64,000 nucleotides of DNA from Welwitschia mirabilis (taxonomy: Eukaryota; Gnetophyta; Gnetopsida; Welwitschiales): NCBI GenBank assembly GCA_051453625.1, contig JBOZIK010000001.1:155059731-155123730 (forward strand), given 5' to 3'. Position numbers and translations under genes: made by a program. Below the pieces are notes generated by a model that worked only from the letters and a program-made list of their open reading frames with translations, was not told where the DNA came from and ran no database searches. How positions within the stretch are numbered: position 1 is the first letter of the stretch; the number at the start of each line of letters is the position of its first letter. Below are positions 48,482 through 60,682 of this stretch, one piece after another.

Positions 48482-49800
48482 ATAATGTTTTATATTCTTA
48501 GGAAGTAAAGTTTTACTTAGTAAGATATTTCCAATGATTCTTTGTTATAAGAATTTCTCTATTATACATGTTTCTCCATATCTAACTTCAACACTAGTAA
48601 AACTTATTATAGAATGTAGGGTTATTTCACTATTAAATTTTACTCAATTTCTTTTGGACCTTTGCTTGACAGATTTCAAATAGTGAAATATCGAGTTAGG
48701 GTGAAATAAGTGGCTTACTTTAAATGATAGATTTTCTTTAGAATTTGTTTATGAATTTTACAAAAATTTGAGAATCAATGATGTCAAAAGTATACTAAAA
48801 AACACTATGGAAAATCATAGGATATCAATTACCTAAGAATAAATAAGAGAAATTTTGCACCTACCACCTGGTGAAAAGTCCATTGATGACGCTATTAGAA
48901 AAGAAGATATGAATCTAAGTATAAGTCTATTAGGATAGGTGGCAGTCCAAAGAAGAATACTAGTATACAAAGATACAAAACTAGAATTCTTTATTATTTC
49001 CAAAATCATGACTAGTAATTTGGTGTACATTCTTCACAAAAAAAAGGGTATCACATTACCTGGCCTATATATGATTGTAGTAGTAAAGGATAAGATAAAT
49101 TATGCCAATGTAATATTATAGAAGGGATCTTTTTAGGGCTAGCAAGATACATTGAAAAATTAAATGAAGTTGGAGTTAAAGCTTCAGGCATAGTAGAACT
49201 TAGATTTCCTTTTCTAATCACCCAAATTTTAAGTAAAAATAAAATTCTATTCTAATTGAATAGGTCTTATATTCAAGTATCTATTTAGAGTCTGTTTAGA
49301 GATAGGAAATTAAGTTCATTAAGAACTCTAGGACATAAGACCACCTAGTCAGATCCAGAGGAATTCTCTTCTACCCCTTACAATCTACATTTACTATTAC
49401 CCTCCTTGAACATACCGCAAGACCTAACCCAATTTACATTTGAAAAACTCCTGCATTTCCATCCATTTTAGTCTAGCCAATTCTCTAAGGTACTAGAGGA
49501 AGATAAATTGAATAGAATTTGTAGTGTTTTAAACTTAATCAAAGATGAAATTCAAACCTTTTTAGACAGAAAAAAGAAGTTTCAGCATTACAGAATTAGG
49601 TTTGTAATCTGAAAATTAAAAATGAATTCTTGAGACATAGGTTGAATCAAGAAAAAGAAATCATTGAAAAGTTATATCACGAGATCACTAGTAAAGAAGA
49701 AAATATTTAGGTCTTTGAATCTTTCAAAGATCTGAATAGAAAATTACAGAGAGCTTCCAAACACATTGTTAAACTAGAGATGGCTATCGAAGATAGGAGA

Positions 49801-51660
49801 GAATTAGAAAATTTTCTAAGGGAAAGGCGAAATAAGTTAGTATCCTTATTATAGAATTTGACTTCAAGCAAAAAGTATGACACTGAATATATAGAACACC
49901 AATAGAAATTCATCACATTCATGCATAATAAAGGGTCTCTACTCCTAAATAGGGAATATTTGGATAAAAATCTTTACAAACCTATAAGGGATAAGTGAAA
50001 AAATCATGAAGATACATGTAGAGGGCTTATAATACAAACATAAATGGCTTGAAGCTCAAAATTCTTTAGGATATTATCAGTTTCTTTTAGGAGCCAATAA
50101 GAGAGCCATGGATTAGATAATAGAAGAAAATAAGACTTTCAAGAATCAAATGGAAGATGCAAGCTCTTCTGGTCAACTTCCACATGATTAATTAATAAAA
50201 CAATTTTCATTAGAAATAAGGTAGGAAATTAGAAGATTAATACGTTTAATTCAAGTCACCACTTTAACTTCTTTAATTCTATTTAATAAGATGAAAGATA
50301 AAATAAAGTTGAGTAATATTAATTCCCTAAGAGAATATCATGTAAAGTTAAAGAAGGATATTAGAATAACAACCCTAAGTCTATCTAGATCATTATTCAA
50401 AATTTGGAAAAAGAAAACATAATATTGCTCCATAAGATTTGTCTCATGGAAGCAAAATTGGATAAGTGAATTGGATTCGGGCATAAAGAATTAGCTATGC
50501 ATAGCCTTGACTATTATCCCCAGAAGTTAGACAACTTTATTGATAGATTTAAAGAGTATTTAAAGAGTATTATTCAAAAAATTTCTAGGGGATGATCAAA
50601 GCTAAACCATATTTTTGATAATTTCAAAAGAAATATTAAAGCATTACAACTTGAAATTATTCAAAAATGAATGGAAGCTTCCACAAGAGAACNNNNNNNN
50701 NNNNNNNNNNNNNNNNNNNNNNNNNNNNNNNNNNNNNNNNNNNNNNNNNNNNNNNNNNNNNNNNNNNNNNNNNNNNNNNNNNNNNNNNNNNNGAATTAGA
50801 AAATTTTCCAAGAGAAAGACCAAAAATGTTAATGTTCTTAATGCAGAATTTGGCTTCAAGTAAAAATTATGACACTGAATACATAGAACACTAGCAGAAA
50901 TTCATCACATTCATGAACAACGAAGGGCTTTTATCCATGAATAGGGAATATTTGGATAAAATTTATGCATATCTATAAGAGATGAACAAAAAATTCATGA
51001 AGATATGCAGAGGTCTTAAAGCTCAGAATTCTGTAGGATACTATTAGTCCCTTTTGGGAACCAATTAGAGAGTCATGAATTAAATAATGGAAGAAAATAA
51101 AACTATCAAGAATTAAGTGAGGGAGGCAAGCTCTTCTAGTAAACCTCAACATAATTCATCAATAAAATAATTTTCATCAGAAATAAGGGAGGAAATCAGA
51201 AGATTAATAAGTTTGATTCAGGACATCCCTTTAACTTCTTTAACTTTGTTTAGTAAGATGAAATATAGAATAAAGTCGAGCATTATTAATACTTTTAAAG
51301 AATATCATGTAGAGTTAAGGAAGAATATTAGAATAATAATCCCAAAGTTTATCCAACTCATTATTTAAAATTTGAAAAAATAAAACATAAGATTACTCTA
51401 TGAGCTTCGTCTCATGAAAGTGAAGTTAGATAAGTGGATTGGGTTTGGACATGAATAATTAGTTATCTCGTGTAGCCTTAACTATTACCCCTAGAAGTTA
51501 TATAACTTTATTGATAGATTTAAAGAGCATTTGGAGAGTATTATTTAGAAAAATTTTGGGGGATGATCAAAGTTGATCCACATTTTAATAATTTCAAGAG
51601 ATATTAAAGCATTATGGTTTAAAATTATTCAAAAAGGAACGAAAGTTTCCACAAGAGAAC
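49801..51660 (+). repeat. Tandem pair of diverged ~0.88-kb copies around a gap
   Basis: Bases 49801-50692 and 50793-51660 are the same segment. Both start GAATTAGAAAATTTTC and both end TTTCCACAAGAGAAC or its close variant. Differences are spread along the length and include small indels, so the two are not an assembly echo of one read. Both copies abut the 100-N gap exactly. Confidence 0.85.
50693..50792. other. Assembly gap, 100 N, with duplicated flanks
   Basis: It separates the end of the first and the start of the second copy of the 0.88-kb segment in the extra ORF. Confidence 0.9.
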
Positions 51661-52294
51661 TTAAAAATTTTTTAAATGATGTTGTAACAAAATTTTTTAG
51701 GTTATTAGAAGAGTGCGAATCAAATGTCAAAGTTTTTATCATGTCCTCTTAGGATTTTTAGCAGTTATGCTCTTTTAGAGATCGAATTATTGAGAACAGG
51801 ACTACGCTGAGAGGAAAATTCATGAACATTTTTTCAAAATTGGATAATAAAGATTCCTTTAAAATGTATGTAGTTCCCCTTAGGAAAACTTCAATACTAG
51901 AACTGCAAGTTGGAGAAACTCCAGACAAGAACATATGCCTCAAAGTGCCAAAGCAAAAGCCCTTTAGCTCCCAAGAGAAAAAGAGGAGAACCAGCCAAGC
52001 TAAGAGCTCCTTCATGAGGTAGAGGCCAAGGCATAAAAGCAGCTCTAGAGCATACTGAAATAGAGATTATAGATTTAAATGATTCTTCTCTTTAGGAGGT
52101 TCAAAGAAAGATCTTAGAAGCCTTGGAAAAGGAAAAATAATCTATCTAACTAACCAAACAAAGGGAGAAGCTAGAATCCAACAGGGAACACCCATTTATT
52201 TTCAAAAGAAGAAAAGAAAATTAATGAGGTTATCCATTTCTCTCTTTTGTACATACTTATTTGTTTGTTAAGGAATTAAAAAAACCTTAAGCTT

Positions 52295-52302
52295 GAGGGA
52301 AC
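52295..52302 (+). other. Probable polypurine tract of element C
   Basis: AAGCTTGAGGGAAC directly precedes the LTR start TGATGAGG. The purine run GAGGGAA is short, so the call rests mainly on position. Confidence 0.45.
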
Positions 52303-53222
52303 TGATGAGGATAAATTTTAATGTAAATTGTGCTTATTAATGAAGTGTTTTCATTATCTTCATCATACATTTTAAATAACAATATATGTTTTTATTTATC
52401 AATATAATTACTAATCAATAGGTTAGTTAGTTAGTATGTTAGTAGATTTGAGGTACATGATGCCATGTGGAATAAAGATAAAAGACAAGGTTGAAGTGGT
52501 GAAGAAGTAATAACAAAACCCAATGATATACCTTTTCCTAAGGAGCAAAGAACGAACACATAAAAAAAAAAAAGGTATAAGAGGTGGAGAGCTTTTTGGT
52601 AAAATGTTCTAGGAACATATAAGATAAGAAGATCAAGAAAGGAAGCTCTAGCTACCCTGTAAAGGATGCAACAATGTTTTCCATACTTCATAGTGTTACC
52701 TGCAAAGAAGAATACAAGCCTTAGCACATCTTTATGTAATAATTGGTATTTCAATATATAGCTAAAAAACATACTTGAGTATCATTGTGTGCATACTTTA
52801 TTAATTGAAAAAGTAATATTATTTCTATTTGCTCTTGGTTATGTAGCTGAACATAAACTAGATTAATTAACCTACTTAGAAATAAGTAGTATCTAGCATC
52901 TCATCTAAATTCTATCATGCTTTATTACTTTTACCATTTCCCTTTGCTGTAATATATGTACATAGTAATTTAGTAGTAATAAACCAACCTGACTAGTTTA
53001 AGTAAATTCATAATGAGACCATTGTGAAGATGCATTTTAAAATAAATTGTTAAATCTTAACTAGTTCTTTAGTAAGCATGTTGTTATTTTTATTTAATGA
53101 TGCGAGATTATTTTTAGGTTAATAATAGTATAGTTTCTACATTTTTTTCAGTATTATTTTACATTGTTTAATATTATTTAGTGATTTTTTTTGCACTTAT
53201 TTCATCATATAATCATCCATCA
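52303..53222 (+). repeat. 3' LTR of element C
   Basis: It starts TGATGAGGATAAATTTTAAT, ends CATCCATCA, and matches the 5' LTR over its whole length with many substitutions. The strong divergence of the pair indicates an old insertion, or different source copies if the element was misassembled. Confidence 0.85.
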
Positions 53223-55652
53223 ATACCCTAAACATAAAACCAGCTTTGCTACTCCGCTTTACTCCACTCTGCTCTATTTATCTTAGTTTTGAATCAATAA
53301 AATCTATCAGGAGAAGAGCATTTTAACAAATACTATTATTTTAGTTATTGTATAATATACTACTTTGATTAGAATTCTTCTTAAGAGAGTCAAATAAACT
53401 CTAAATAAAATAATTTATAATGTCATATGGGAGGAAAGTAAAATTGAAACGAAAGTTCATGCAATCGCATGAGACGAGATAGTTAAACTAATAAAATCTA
53501 GAGGATGGAAAATTTAGAATATTAAAGATAGTATTTTCACAATGTAAATGAAATTAATAAACAAGTTTAAAGTAGGAAAAAGTATCCTTTATATTAGAAT
53601 TTTAAAGAAAAAAATATAAAGAATGAGAGTTAATATAGGGGGAGTTCCCCTTTTAGCAGGCTCTATGCGAAGGAATGAAAGAGTTAGAAGGGATAATAGA
53701 GAAGGTAAATATTCCTTTTTTTCCTTAAGAATTTTGAATAGGAAAATCTCAAATGACTTTTAAAAATTAAGACCAATGAAATTTTGGCTAAAAAATACAG
53801 TGGACTTAAAGACAAAAGATTAATGGAGAAGTGAAGATTATACCAGTTAGAAATCAATCTATAAATAAGGATGTAGATTACTTGCAGAAACTTTTAGTCT
53901 AAGAAAATATAAATCTCTCTTTCAAATATGATAATAGAACTATAGATAGAAATAAAGTGAATACTAAGTCTATCCTTATTAAGAAATAAGAAATAAGTAA
54001 GTTACTATTACTTCAAAACACTTGGTAACATTATATAATAGGTGATTTTAAGACATGTGGATAGCATAAAATAACATTACATTTGTTTTGGGAGTATTCC
54101 CTAGAATAATATGCATGAAAGGGTTTCAATACAAACTAAGACTAATAGAAGATTTATCATATGATAGGTCACTACATCGAGGTTCCTATTTGGTTCCTTG
54201 GACTTGCTTAGAATAAAATTTTTTTTTTCTAATATGCAGATCAATGTAATGAACATTTTGTAAAGTGTTAAAAGGAAGATTAAAGGTTTTATAACATGAA
54301 AGTAGATAGGTAAACATCTGCGGTACAAACCAGCAAATAGATAATAATTCCAACAGAATGCAAATGTTTAGAACTATATTATGGTAGTGGACTGAGAGCT
54401 AAAAGGGAATCTTAGGTTTTAATTCTAGAAAAGCCCTAATAAAATTAAAGATAATTATGGGATAATAAAGACATTTCATAACTCTTTAATTGATGTTTTA
54501 TACATTAGGGATTTAATAGAAAGAAAAGTTAATTTTCTGACATTTCATGGCTATAATAATATTGACTTATTTTTTCAGCCAGAAGGTGCTTAGAATTGCT
54601 AGACATTTTATTAAGAAATCTAAACTTCTATGATCCAAGAATTTGAATATTAAATTCATTAACTATTTTATTACATAATATGGTAATCTCTCAAAGTTAA
54701 AGATTCTTTACTTCAACTTCATACTAGCCTTAGAAAAGGTAGAAAGCTAAACCTTACACATTTATTCTCTTAAAAAATGTGAGAACAAAGAGGTATGTAG
54801 CACTGTGGATTAATAAAAAAATTATTGATCTCTTAAGAAGTGTAGAGCTAAGGAATAATAATCTTGATGTCCAAATTCCTAGGGGATCCATTAGGATAGA
54901 GGATTCATAAATAAGTGTGTCATTTGCTAATGTTACATGATAAAAATGGAAGCAGTCTCATCTGAATTCTAGGACTTATGATGGAAATAAGCCTAATATG
55001 AAGGACTCTACTAGCATTTAGAATGGAATTTCCTCTTTCAAATAATGCTAGCAATATTAGATGAAAAAACTCAAAGATAATAGAGAAGAGTCTATACATG
55101 AATTTCATAATGTAGAACATCTTGGTACCCAATAAGATAAGTGGATGAAGTTAGAGTAGTTTAGAGCATAGGCAGTGTATAAAGGGCATATGTTTTCTAA
55201 AAGTAGATAAAATATAGAAGAGTAAGAGTCTCATATGGAGAATGTGGGTTAGAGGTCTAAAAATCAAAGTAATTATAGGAAATAACATGTAAATTAGGAA
55301 AGAGGAAATGTAGATGAGATGCCTGAAGAGATTATAAATATTAGCAAGAATGAGTTAGCATTCAACATAAAGAATGAGCACAGGTTTCATCCAAGAATTA
55401 AAACATCCCATGATTCTAGAAGGCATTCCCAAAGGAAGGTGAAATAACCCTTGGGATATTCAGATTCCTCATCAATGAGTCATACTAAGGAAGAAATAGA
55501 TGTGAAAGTAGTTTTAGGAGATTCATATTTGGACATAGATTATCATGAAATTAAAAAGATTAGATATGGAAAGATTATTATGGTATTCTTAGAATCAAGC
55601 CAGCACCAACTCAATAAGAGATTATTAAATCTCATAGAAAGTTGGTGCTTCA
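53223..55652 (+). pseudogene. Unidentified decayed ORF between elements C and D
   Basis: Plus-strand pieces are readable, for example SLIDVLYIRDLIERKVNFLT and FHGYNNIDLFFQPEGA (54482-54590), later LHTSLRKGRKLNLTHLFS, and IILMSKFLGDPLG around 54860. The pieces keep one orientation and are broken by TAA/TAG/TGA, as in the other transposon genes here. A 74-codon open frame occurs at 55451-55675. No catalytic motif or known domain is visible. It is most likely an element-encoded protein of unknown type; it abuts the 3' LTR of element D. Confidence 0.35.
55602..55649. repeat. Symmetric hairpin-forming inverted repeat
   Basis: The outer arms AGCACCAACT and AGTTGGTGCT (10 bp, perfect) enclose a 6/6 internal loop. 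Inner arms GAGATT and AATCTC (6 bp, perfect) enclose the loop ATTA. It lies three bases outside the LTR end of element D. Confidence 0.7.
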
Positions 55653-56990
55653 TGTTCATGGTAAAATTTGGCTAAGATTTGTATCTTATATTAATGTATG
55701 ATAATGCAAGATCATCCTAGGGATATAAATCTTATGGCCAAGCCTAATGTTTATTACTATATAACTAGAAATACTATTTATAGTATAGTCCTAGTGTCAT
55801 TCTTCCTAAGGGATAAATGTAGTAACAAACTAGTGAAAACATGCATAAAACCAATTTTTATAAATGTCATAGAATGATTTCATATTGCTAAGTAATGTCA
55901 TGTTGTTGCTTAATGACTCAAACTAGGAATGAAGCATAACCTTAAGATATAGCATAAAAATAGCAATAATGGAATGACTAACCATTAATGAAACTTTTCT
56001 CTATAATGAAATTAACATGTTAAGCATTCATTGAAGGTCAAAAATAATGACATAATCTCAGTGACCATACAAGTATTGGTGAAGACTTCAAGTTATCTTA
56101 TCTTTTATAGCTCATCTTTGAAAGCATAAAAAGTAGGAATAACATCCTAAAGATCATTAAATAATATCATAAACCATGAACAAAGATAGAAGCATAAAGA
56201 AATCACTCACACAAAACATAAAAATTTGAAAGTAATTGAGCATAAACTCAAGCATAAAAAGTAAATAAGAACATTCACACCCACCATTAAAAAAATTACA
56301 CCAAAGAATAAACTATTATTTCTTCAACTTATCAAGAGCATTATAAGTATATTGAATAAGATGCACTTAAAATCAAGAGAGTAAACTAAATAAATAATAG
56401 CATTTTATTAGAATAAAAGAGCAAGCATTCATGAATAAAAATCAAGACAAATCTTGTAATCTCCTACTATCCTTCAAAGCCTAGATCATCCCTAAAGAAA
56501 AACTTAGAAAGAACACATTATGAATCCTCTCCATAATAATCCTAGAAATAGCCAAAGATTTAATAACCATTCTAAAATTGAGGTGCTTTGATCTTTTTAC
56601 ATAATAAAAAATTAGAATTAGGATTAGAATTTTGGAATTTACTTAATTTTCAACCTCTTCAAATCAGATCATTAAAAATCTTAGTTGACTTAGTAGCTAA
56701 AATGGAGCTTAAAACATAAGAATTGGCTGAAGATTTCAAGGGTAACTAATGATACCATTTGTCTAACTAGCATCATCATATTTTTATGTCATTTTCTCCT
56801 CTTTTTTTTGCATATGATCTAGAATTTTATTAGAAATCTAAAAAATGATAGTGTGAAGGAGAAATGTCAATAAATTATGATTTTAATAATATAAATTAAA
56901 ATAAATTGATAAAATAGTGACAATAACAACTTGATTATGCTAAAGTGGCCTTAATTGTTTAAGATAAATGCCAGTTTTTACATGTTATCA
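55653..56990 (-). repeat. 3' LTR of element D
   Basis: On the minus strand it starts TGATAACATGTAAAAACTGG (56990) and ends ACCATGAACA (55653). It aligns along its length with 60683-62014, for example GGTGAAGACTTCAAGTTA in both on the plus strand. Confidence 0.8.
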
Positions 56991-57005
56991 CACCCTCTAA
57001 TCAAT
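56991..57005 (-). other. Polypurine tract of element D
   Basis: The minus strand reads GATTGATTAGAGGGTG just before TGATAACATG, matching element B (8477-8488). Confidence 0.6.
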
Positions 57006-60000
57006 CTTTTACTAGGCCAAAAGTATGACAAAGTTGAATAACATGGAAAAGGTGTAAGTGAAAAATCATTTAAGCAACAAGAAAATGTAATGAAAAACTT
57101 ATAAAAAGTTTTACACACTTATTAGGTTGATTTCACTTAAATAAGATGGATGAACCATGAAAAGCAATAATTCAAAGTAAAATGCCTACTTCCCCTAGCC
57201 TAGTTCAACTTTGTATTCAAATTTAAGGATGTGAAAGGTAAAATGTAAATATGAAAATAATATTTTATGAAATTTGGGATGAATAAGGTTGAATAAATAG
57301 AATATTTCATGGAAATGCAAGAAAACTATCGAAAGAGGAGTATATGAAATTTGACTAGGAAATCAAAATGCAATGCAAGCTACATCCAAAGGTGGATGAA
57401 AAGATGACAATGTGAAAAGGAATTATGTGAGAGATTGCTAAATAAGTGAGATATACTTGTGGTTACTATAGATGAAAGAAAGAAAGAAAGGAGGAAATGA
57501 AAAATGAAGAAGAAGAAGAGATAAAAATTAAAAAAGTAAAACAAATATTGAAGTAAAATGAAAAATGAATAAAAGTCAAGATACAATCTATTTTTGTAAA
57601 GAATCATGTCATATTAATAACATGAAATGACTATCAAGGATACAGAGGCTCTATGTAAGGAAGCCAAAAAGAAATAGGTGAATAGTATTAGTGGCACTGG
57701 TAAGGGCTCAAGGCAATGCTAGCTTCCTAAAGTAGAATCTTCATAACTTGAAATAGTGAACATGAAAGAGTGAAAGGGTTATAGAAACTATCAATGGTGA
57801 GATGATAAAATTATAGAAAGATTTGATTTAGATAAAAACTTAGTGAATGATAAGCCTTAGAACTATTTATCTTAATTGATAACCTAGTTTGATTTGGTTA
57901 TGGAATAACTCATAAATGAAGAGATTTCATTGTAATAATCGTAGGTGTGCCTATGGGTATGATTTTTCATAAAGAGGAAAGTTGAATGTATGTAGTTTGT
58001 AATGATGAATTAAATAGAAAATGAAATAAAATGGAATGTAACTAATAATTCTACCATGCATCATATGAATAGACAAGACTAAGAAGTTAAACTAATGACC
58101 TATTATTGTGTTTTATTAATTATGGATCAATTATTAAAACAAGAAAGAAATTAATAAAGTAAATCTTGCAAATTTAAGAGTAGTAAAAATATTTTGAGTT
58201 ACAAGTACTAAAATAAGTAATTCAAAAAAGGTATCTGATACCATCTTAATTTATTTCCAATTCCCTTCTACCTTTAGTAGTAACTATTTTAAGAATTTGA
58301 TCATATTAATCATTTAATATTATGTACTTTATTCCAATATATTTAACATGTTATACATGAATAATTCATTGCTACATTACCAACAAGTATCTATATCTCT
58401 GATGCAATTAAAGATACCACAAATGAACCATTAGAATCACATTGCTAGAAGGTGTCCATATCCCTAATGTAGTTAACTAAATCCAATAATAATGATTCTA
58501 AAAATTAATGTGTAGTTAAGAGCTTCAAGAAATTTTCTAGTCTTTGCTTTAATATTTTATATTCTTTTGGAAGTACATGAGAGAGCAGTCATGGATTCAT
58601 TAGCTTAATAGAGAAACAATCTCGTCCCCATGTATGTTTGAAATAAGATCACAACATTAAAGTAGAAAAATCAAATTTTCTTTCCTTAAGTCTTAAATCA
58701 AAGAACTCAATTAAATAAAATCCTTAATAAAAGAACTCAAAGATAAAGATAACTTTTTCTTAAAAATCAAGAATTCACCTAATTTTAACTAAAACTATGA
58801 AGTAACAAAGATCTTTATTTTTTATTTATATGAAAATGGCCACTACCCAGGATTGGTAATTCTCATATATTAATAATAAGAAGGAATAGGAGAATGATTT
58901 TTAAGTTTTGTGAAACAAGATCATAATAGAAGGAATAGATGATAAGACTTAATACTATGATGGCTTATTTTATGATGTGCATGTAGTTATCTACATGAAA
59001 GGATTTAAGGTGATGATTATCAAGTGATAATGTTTAAGTAGTTTCATGAGAGAGACACTATCAAGAAATGGTATTTTTGATGTATTTAAAATTATCCATC
59101 TTAAGTATAATATATAAATAAAGAAATCTAATCTAAAACTATACAATGAAACTAAAATTTTCTCATAATAGGATTTTTGAATGTAATGCATGGGAAGAGG
59201 CTTAATATGGTAAAGGTTATGTAATGCATGTGATTCCTCATTTTTTAGTTTCTAATTTATTTTTATTTTCTCACTCCTAAGAAGTGTGACATGGATATCC
59301 TCAACATGTGTATTCCCTATGTTATATTATTTGAGTGAAAAACGATGCAAGTCATGTTTTGACTTAAGTATTGAGTGTTTTACTCTAATGTTTGCAACAA
59401 AGAAGAGATTTGTTGATTTATTATTGTAGGATCCTATTAATTTGAGTTTGAGTTTCCATAAATCTCTTGAGGACATATTATAAGGAATATAAGATAGAAT
59501 AAAGATTATTAGAAGGAGAAGGTATTGGTAAAAAATAAAGGACACTCATGAGAAGATGAAGGATAAAAATCAAAAAGAAAATAAAATTTATGAGTAAAAG
59601 AGGGATAAATAACATGAGAAATGGTGGAAGATACAAATTCAAACCCCTTATGATAAAAGTAATAATTCTCAAACTCTAAACTGTGGAAGTGTAAGAAGGT
59701 TAGGTGGTGGTGGGAGGTTCAATGGTGATGGGTATAGAGTCCAAGATCTATGCATAAGAATATTAAAAAATGCATAAAGGGATATCTAAGTAGTAATATT
59801 AAAGGTAATATCCTATAGATCACCTAGGTTAAGGTAATACCTTATGTTTCACCTAGCTTAAAAGTTGGATTAAAAATAGAGTCCATGATTTTGGACAAAG
59901 GAGTAAGGGTTATGGTTTATGTTGTAAGTTTTTTGGATTTTGAACATTACCAAGTTAAGAAACTGATTCAATGGGATCTAAGAAGAATTATAACAAAAGT

Positions 60001-60658
60001 GAAGAATAAGAAATGTAAGAAAGGTAGTGATGCCAATGAGAAAAGGTGGCAGTGCCAATTAAGAAAGAAAATAGAGCTTGAAAAAACTGTAATAGACTAT
60101 AATTGGAAATGATAAAAGGATGAGGTAATGGGTGAAAAAAGTTAAAAAAAAGTGATATAATCAAGTATATATGGGATAAAAAAAATCCTAAATGTAATAA
60201 AGTTGCAAAATTTTTTTAAAAAACTATGAATTCTAGAAATGTGGAAAATAACAAGGTAGAAAAGGAAAATGCAATGCAAAAAGTAAAATGAAAAATAAAA
60301 AGCCTTGCAAAAGAAATAGTTTTGGATTTTTTACCCTCAATGTCTTTGAAACCTATGAAATAGGGAAAGGAAGAAAAGGTAATAAATAAGAACAAAAACT
60401 AGTAAAAACATCTTCTCTTAGAAAATCATACAAAAACTAATTAACCTTACCTAAAACATTTTGTATAATAATTTAAAGAAACAAAGAGCTAAAGATAAAA
60501 TGTAGTAAAAAAAATAAATGCTAAAAACTAAAAATAAAAATAAAAAGAGAACTAGAAAAGGACTAATATAAAAATAAAAAGAAAATAAAATAATAGAAAA
60601 GAAAAATAGTAGAAACTAAAATGTTGGTGCATGCTCCACTATAACTACTATGTCATCA
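57006..60658 (-). other. Interior of element D, no gene recognised
   Basis: AT-rich DNA with stops in all frames; short open frames (57380-57607, 58991-59191, 59327-59672 minus; 59885-60112 plus) have low-complexity or hydrophobic content only. A (GAAA)n run lies at 57474-57490. No protease, RT, RNase H or integrase words were found on either strand. Confidence 0.5.
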
Positions 60659-60680
60659 TCCCTAGTAATGATGCTAAAAA
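60659..60680 (-). other. Primer-binding site of element D (decayed tRNA-Asp type)
   Basis: Just inside the 5' LTR the minus strand reads TTTAGCATCATTACTAGGGA. Compared with the Athila-type site TTTGGCGCCGTTGCCGGGGA, all seven differences are C-to-T or G-to-A transitions, mostly at CpG. This supports the Athila-like assignment. Confidence 0.6.
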
Positions 60681-60682
60681 GG

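Larger units (their letters stand above)
48780..52250 (+). pseudogene. Extra ORF of element C: globular, coiled-coil and basic segments
   Basis: It is readable downstream of the integrase in the element's own orientation. The globular part reads SIDDAIRKEDMNLSISLLG, MTSNLVYILHKKKGITLPGL, GIFLGLARYIEKLNEVGVKA and ELRFPFLITQILSKNKILF (48880-49250), resembling putative plant transposon proteins. A linker, PSLNIPQDLTQFTFEKLLHF, follows. The coiled coil includes LRHRLNQEKEIIEKLYHEI, FESFKDLNRKLQRASKHIV and MAIEDRRELENFLRER. A second diverged copy of the coiled-coil half follows the 100-N gap. The end has PKRKRGEPAKLRAPS, a stop, then GRGQG (51971-52030), an NLS- and AT-hook-like basic patch. A last helix is EVQRKILEALEKEK. 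The function is unknown; a structural or nuclear-targeting role is only inferred. Confidence 0.6.
38718..53222 (+). mobile_element. Element C: large Athila/Tat-like Ty3/gypsy element with an extra ORF
   Basis: The order is 5' LTR (38718-39729), primer site, gag, protease, RT, RNase H, integrase (to 44600), a 737-N gap, a 3.4-kb extra ORF (48780-52250) and 3' LTR (52303-53222). The gag-PR-RT-RH-INT order defines Ty3/gypsy. The DGYSGYNQ motif in RT, no visible chromodomain and the great length fit the non-chromoviral Athila/Tat branch. All genes are broken. Two gaps have the same sequence on both sides, so parts may derive from different copies. An antisense ORF remnant and tandem repeats lie between INT and the extra ORF. 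Confidence 0.85.

Noticed and set aside
38711-53228. Target-site duplication of element C
   Set aside because: ACATATG before and ATACCC after share only three bases; not enough to claim a duplication.
55602-55649. Helitron 3' hairpin
   Set aside because: No CTRR terminus follows and no Helitron end or helicase words were seen.
55640-60635. Shared GTTGGTGC near both element D LTR outer/inner ends as the LTR terminus
   Set aside because: The right copy has about 40 unmatched bases between it and the LTR, including the primer site. The TG...CA ends at 55653 and 60683 give equal LTR lengths instead.
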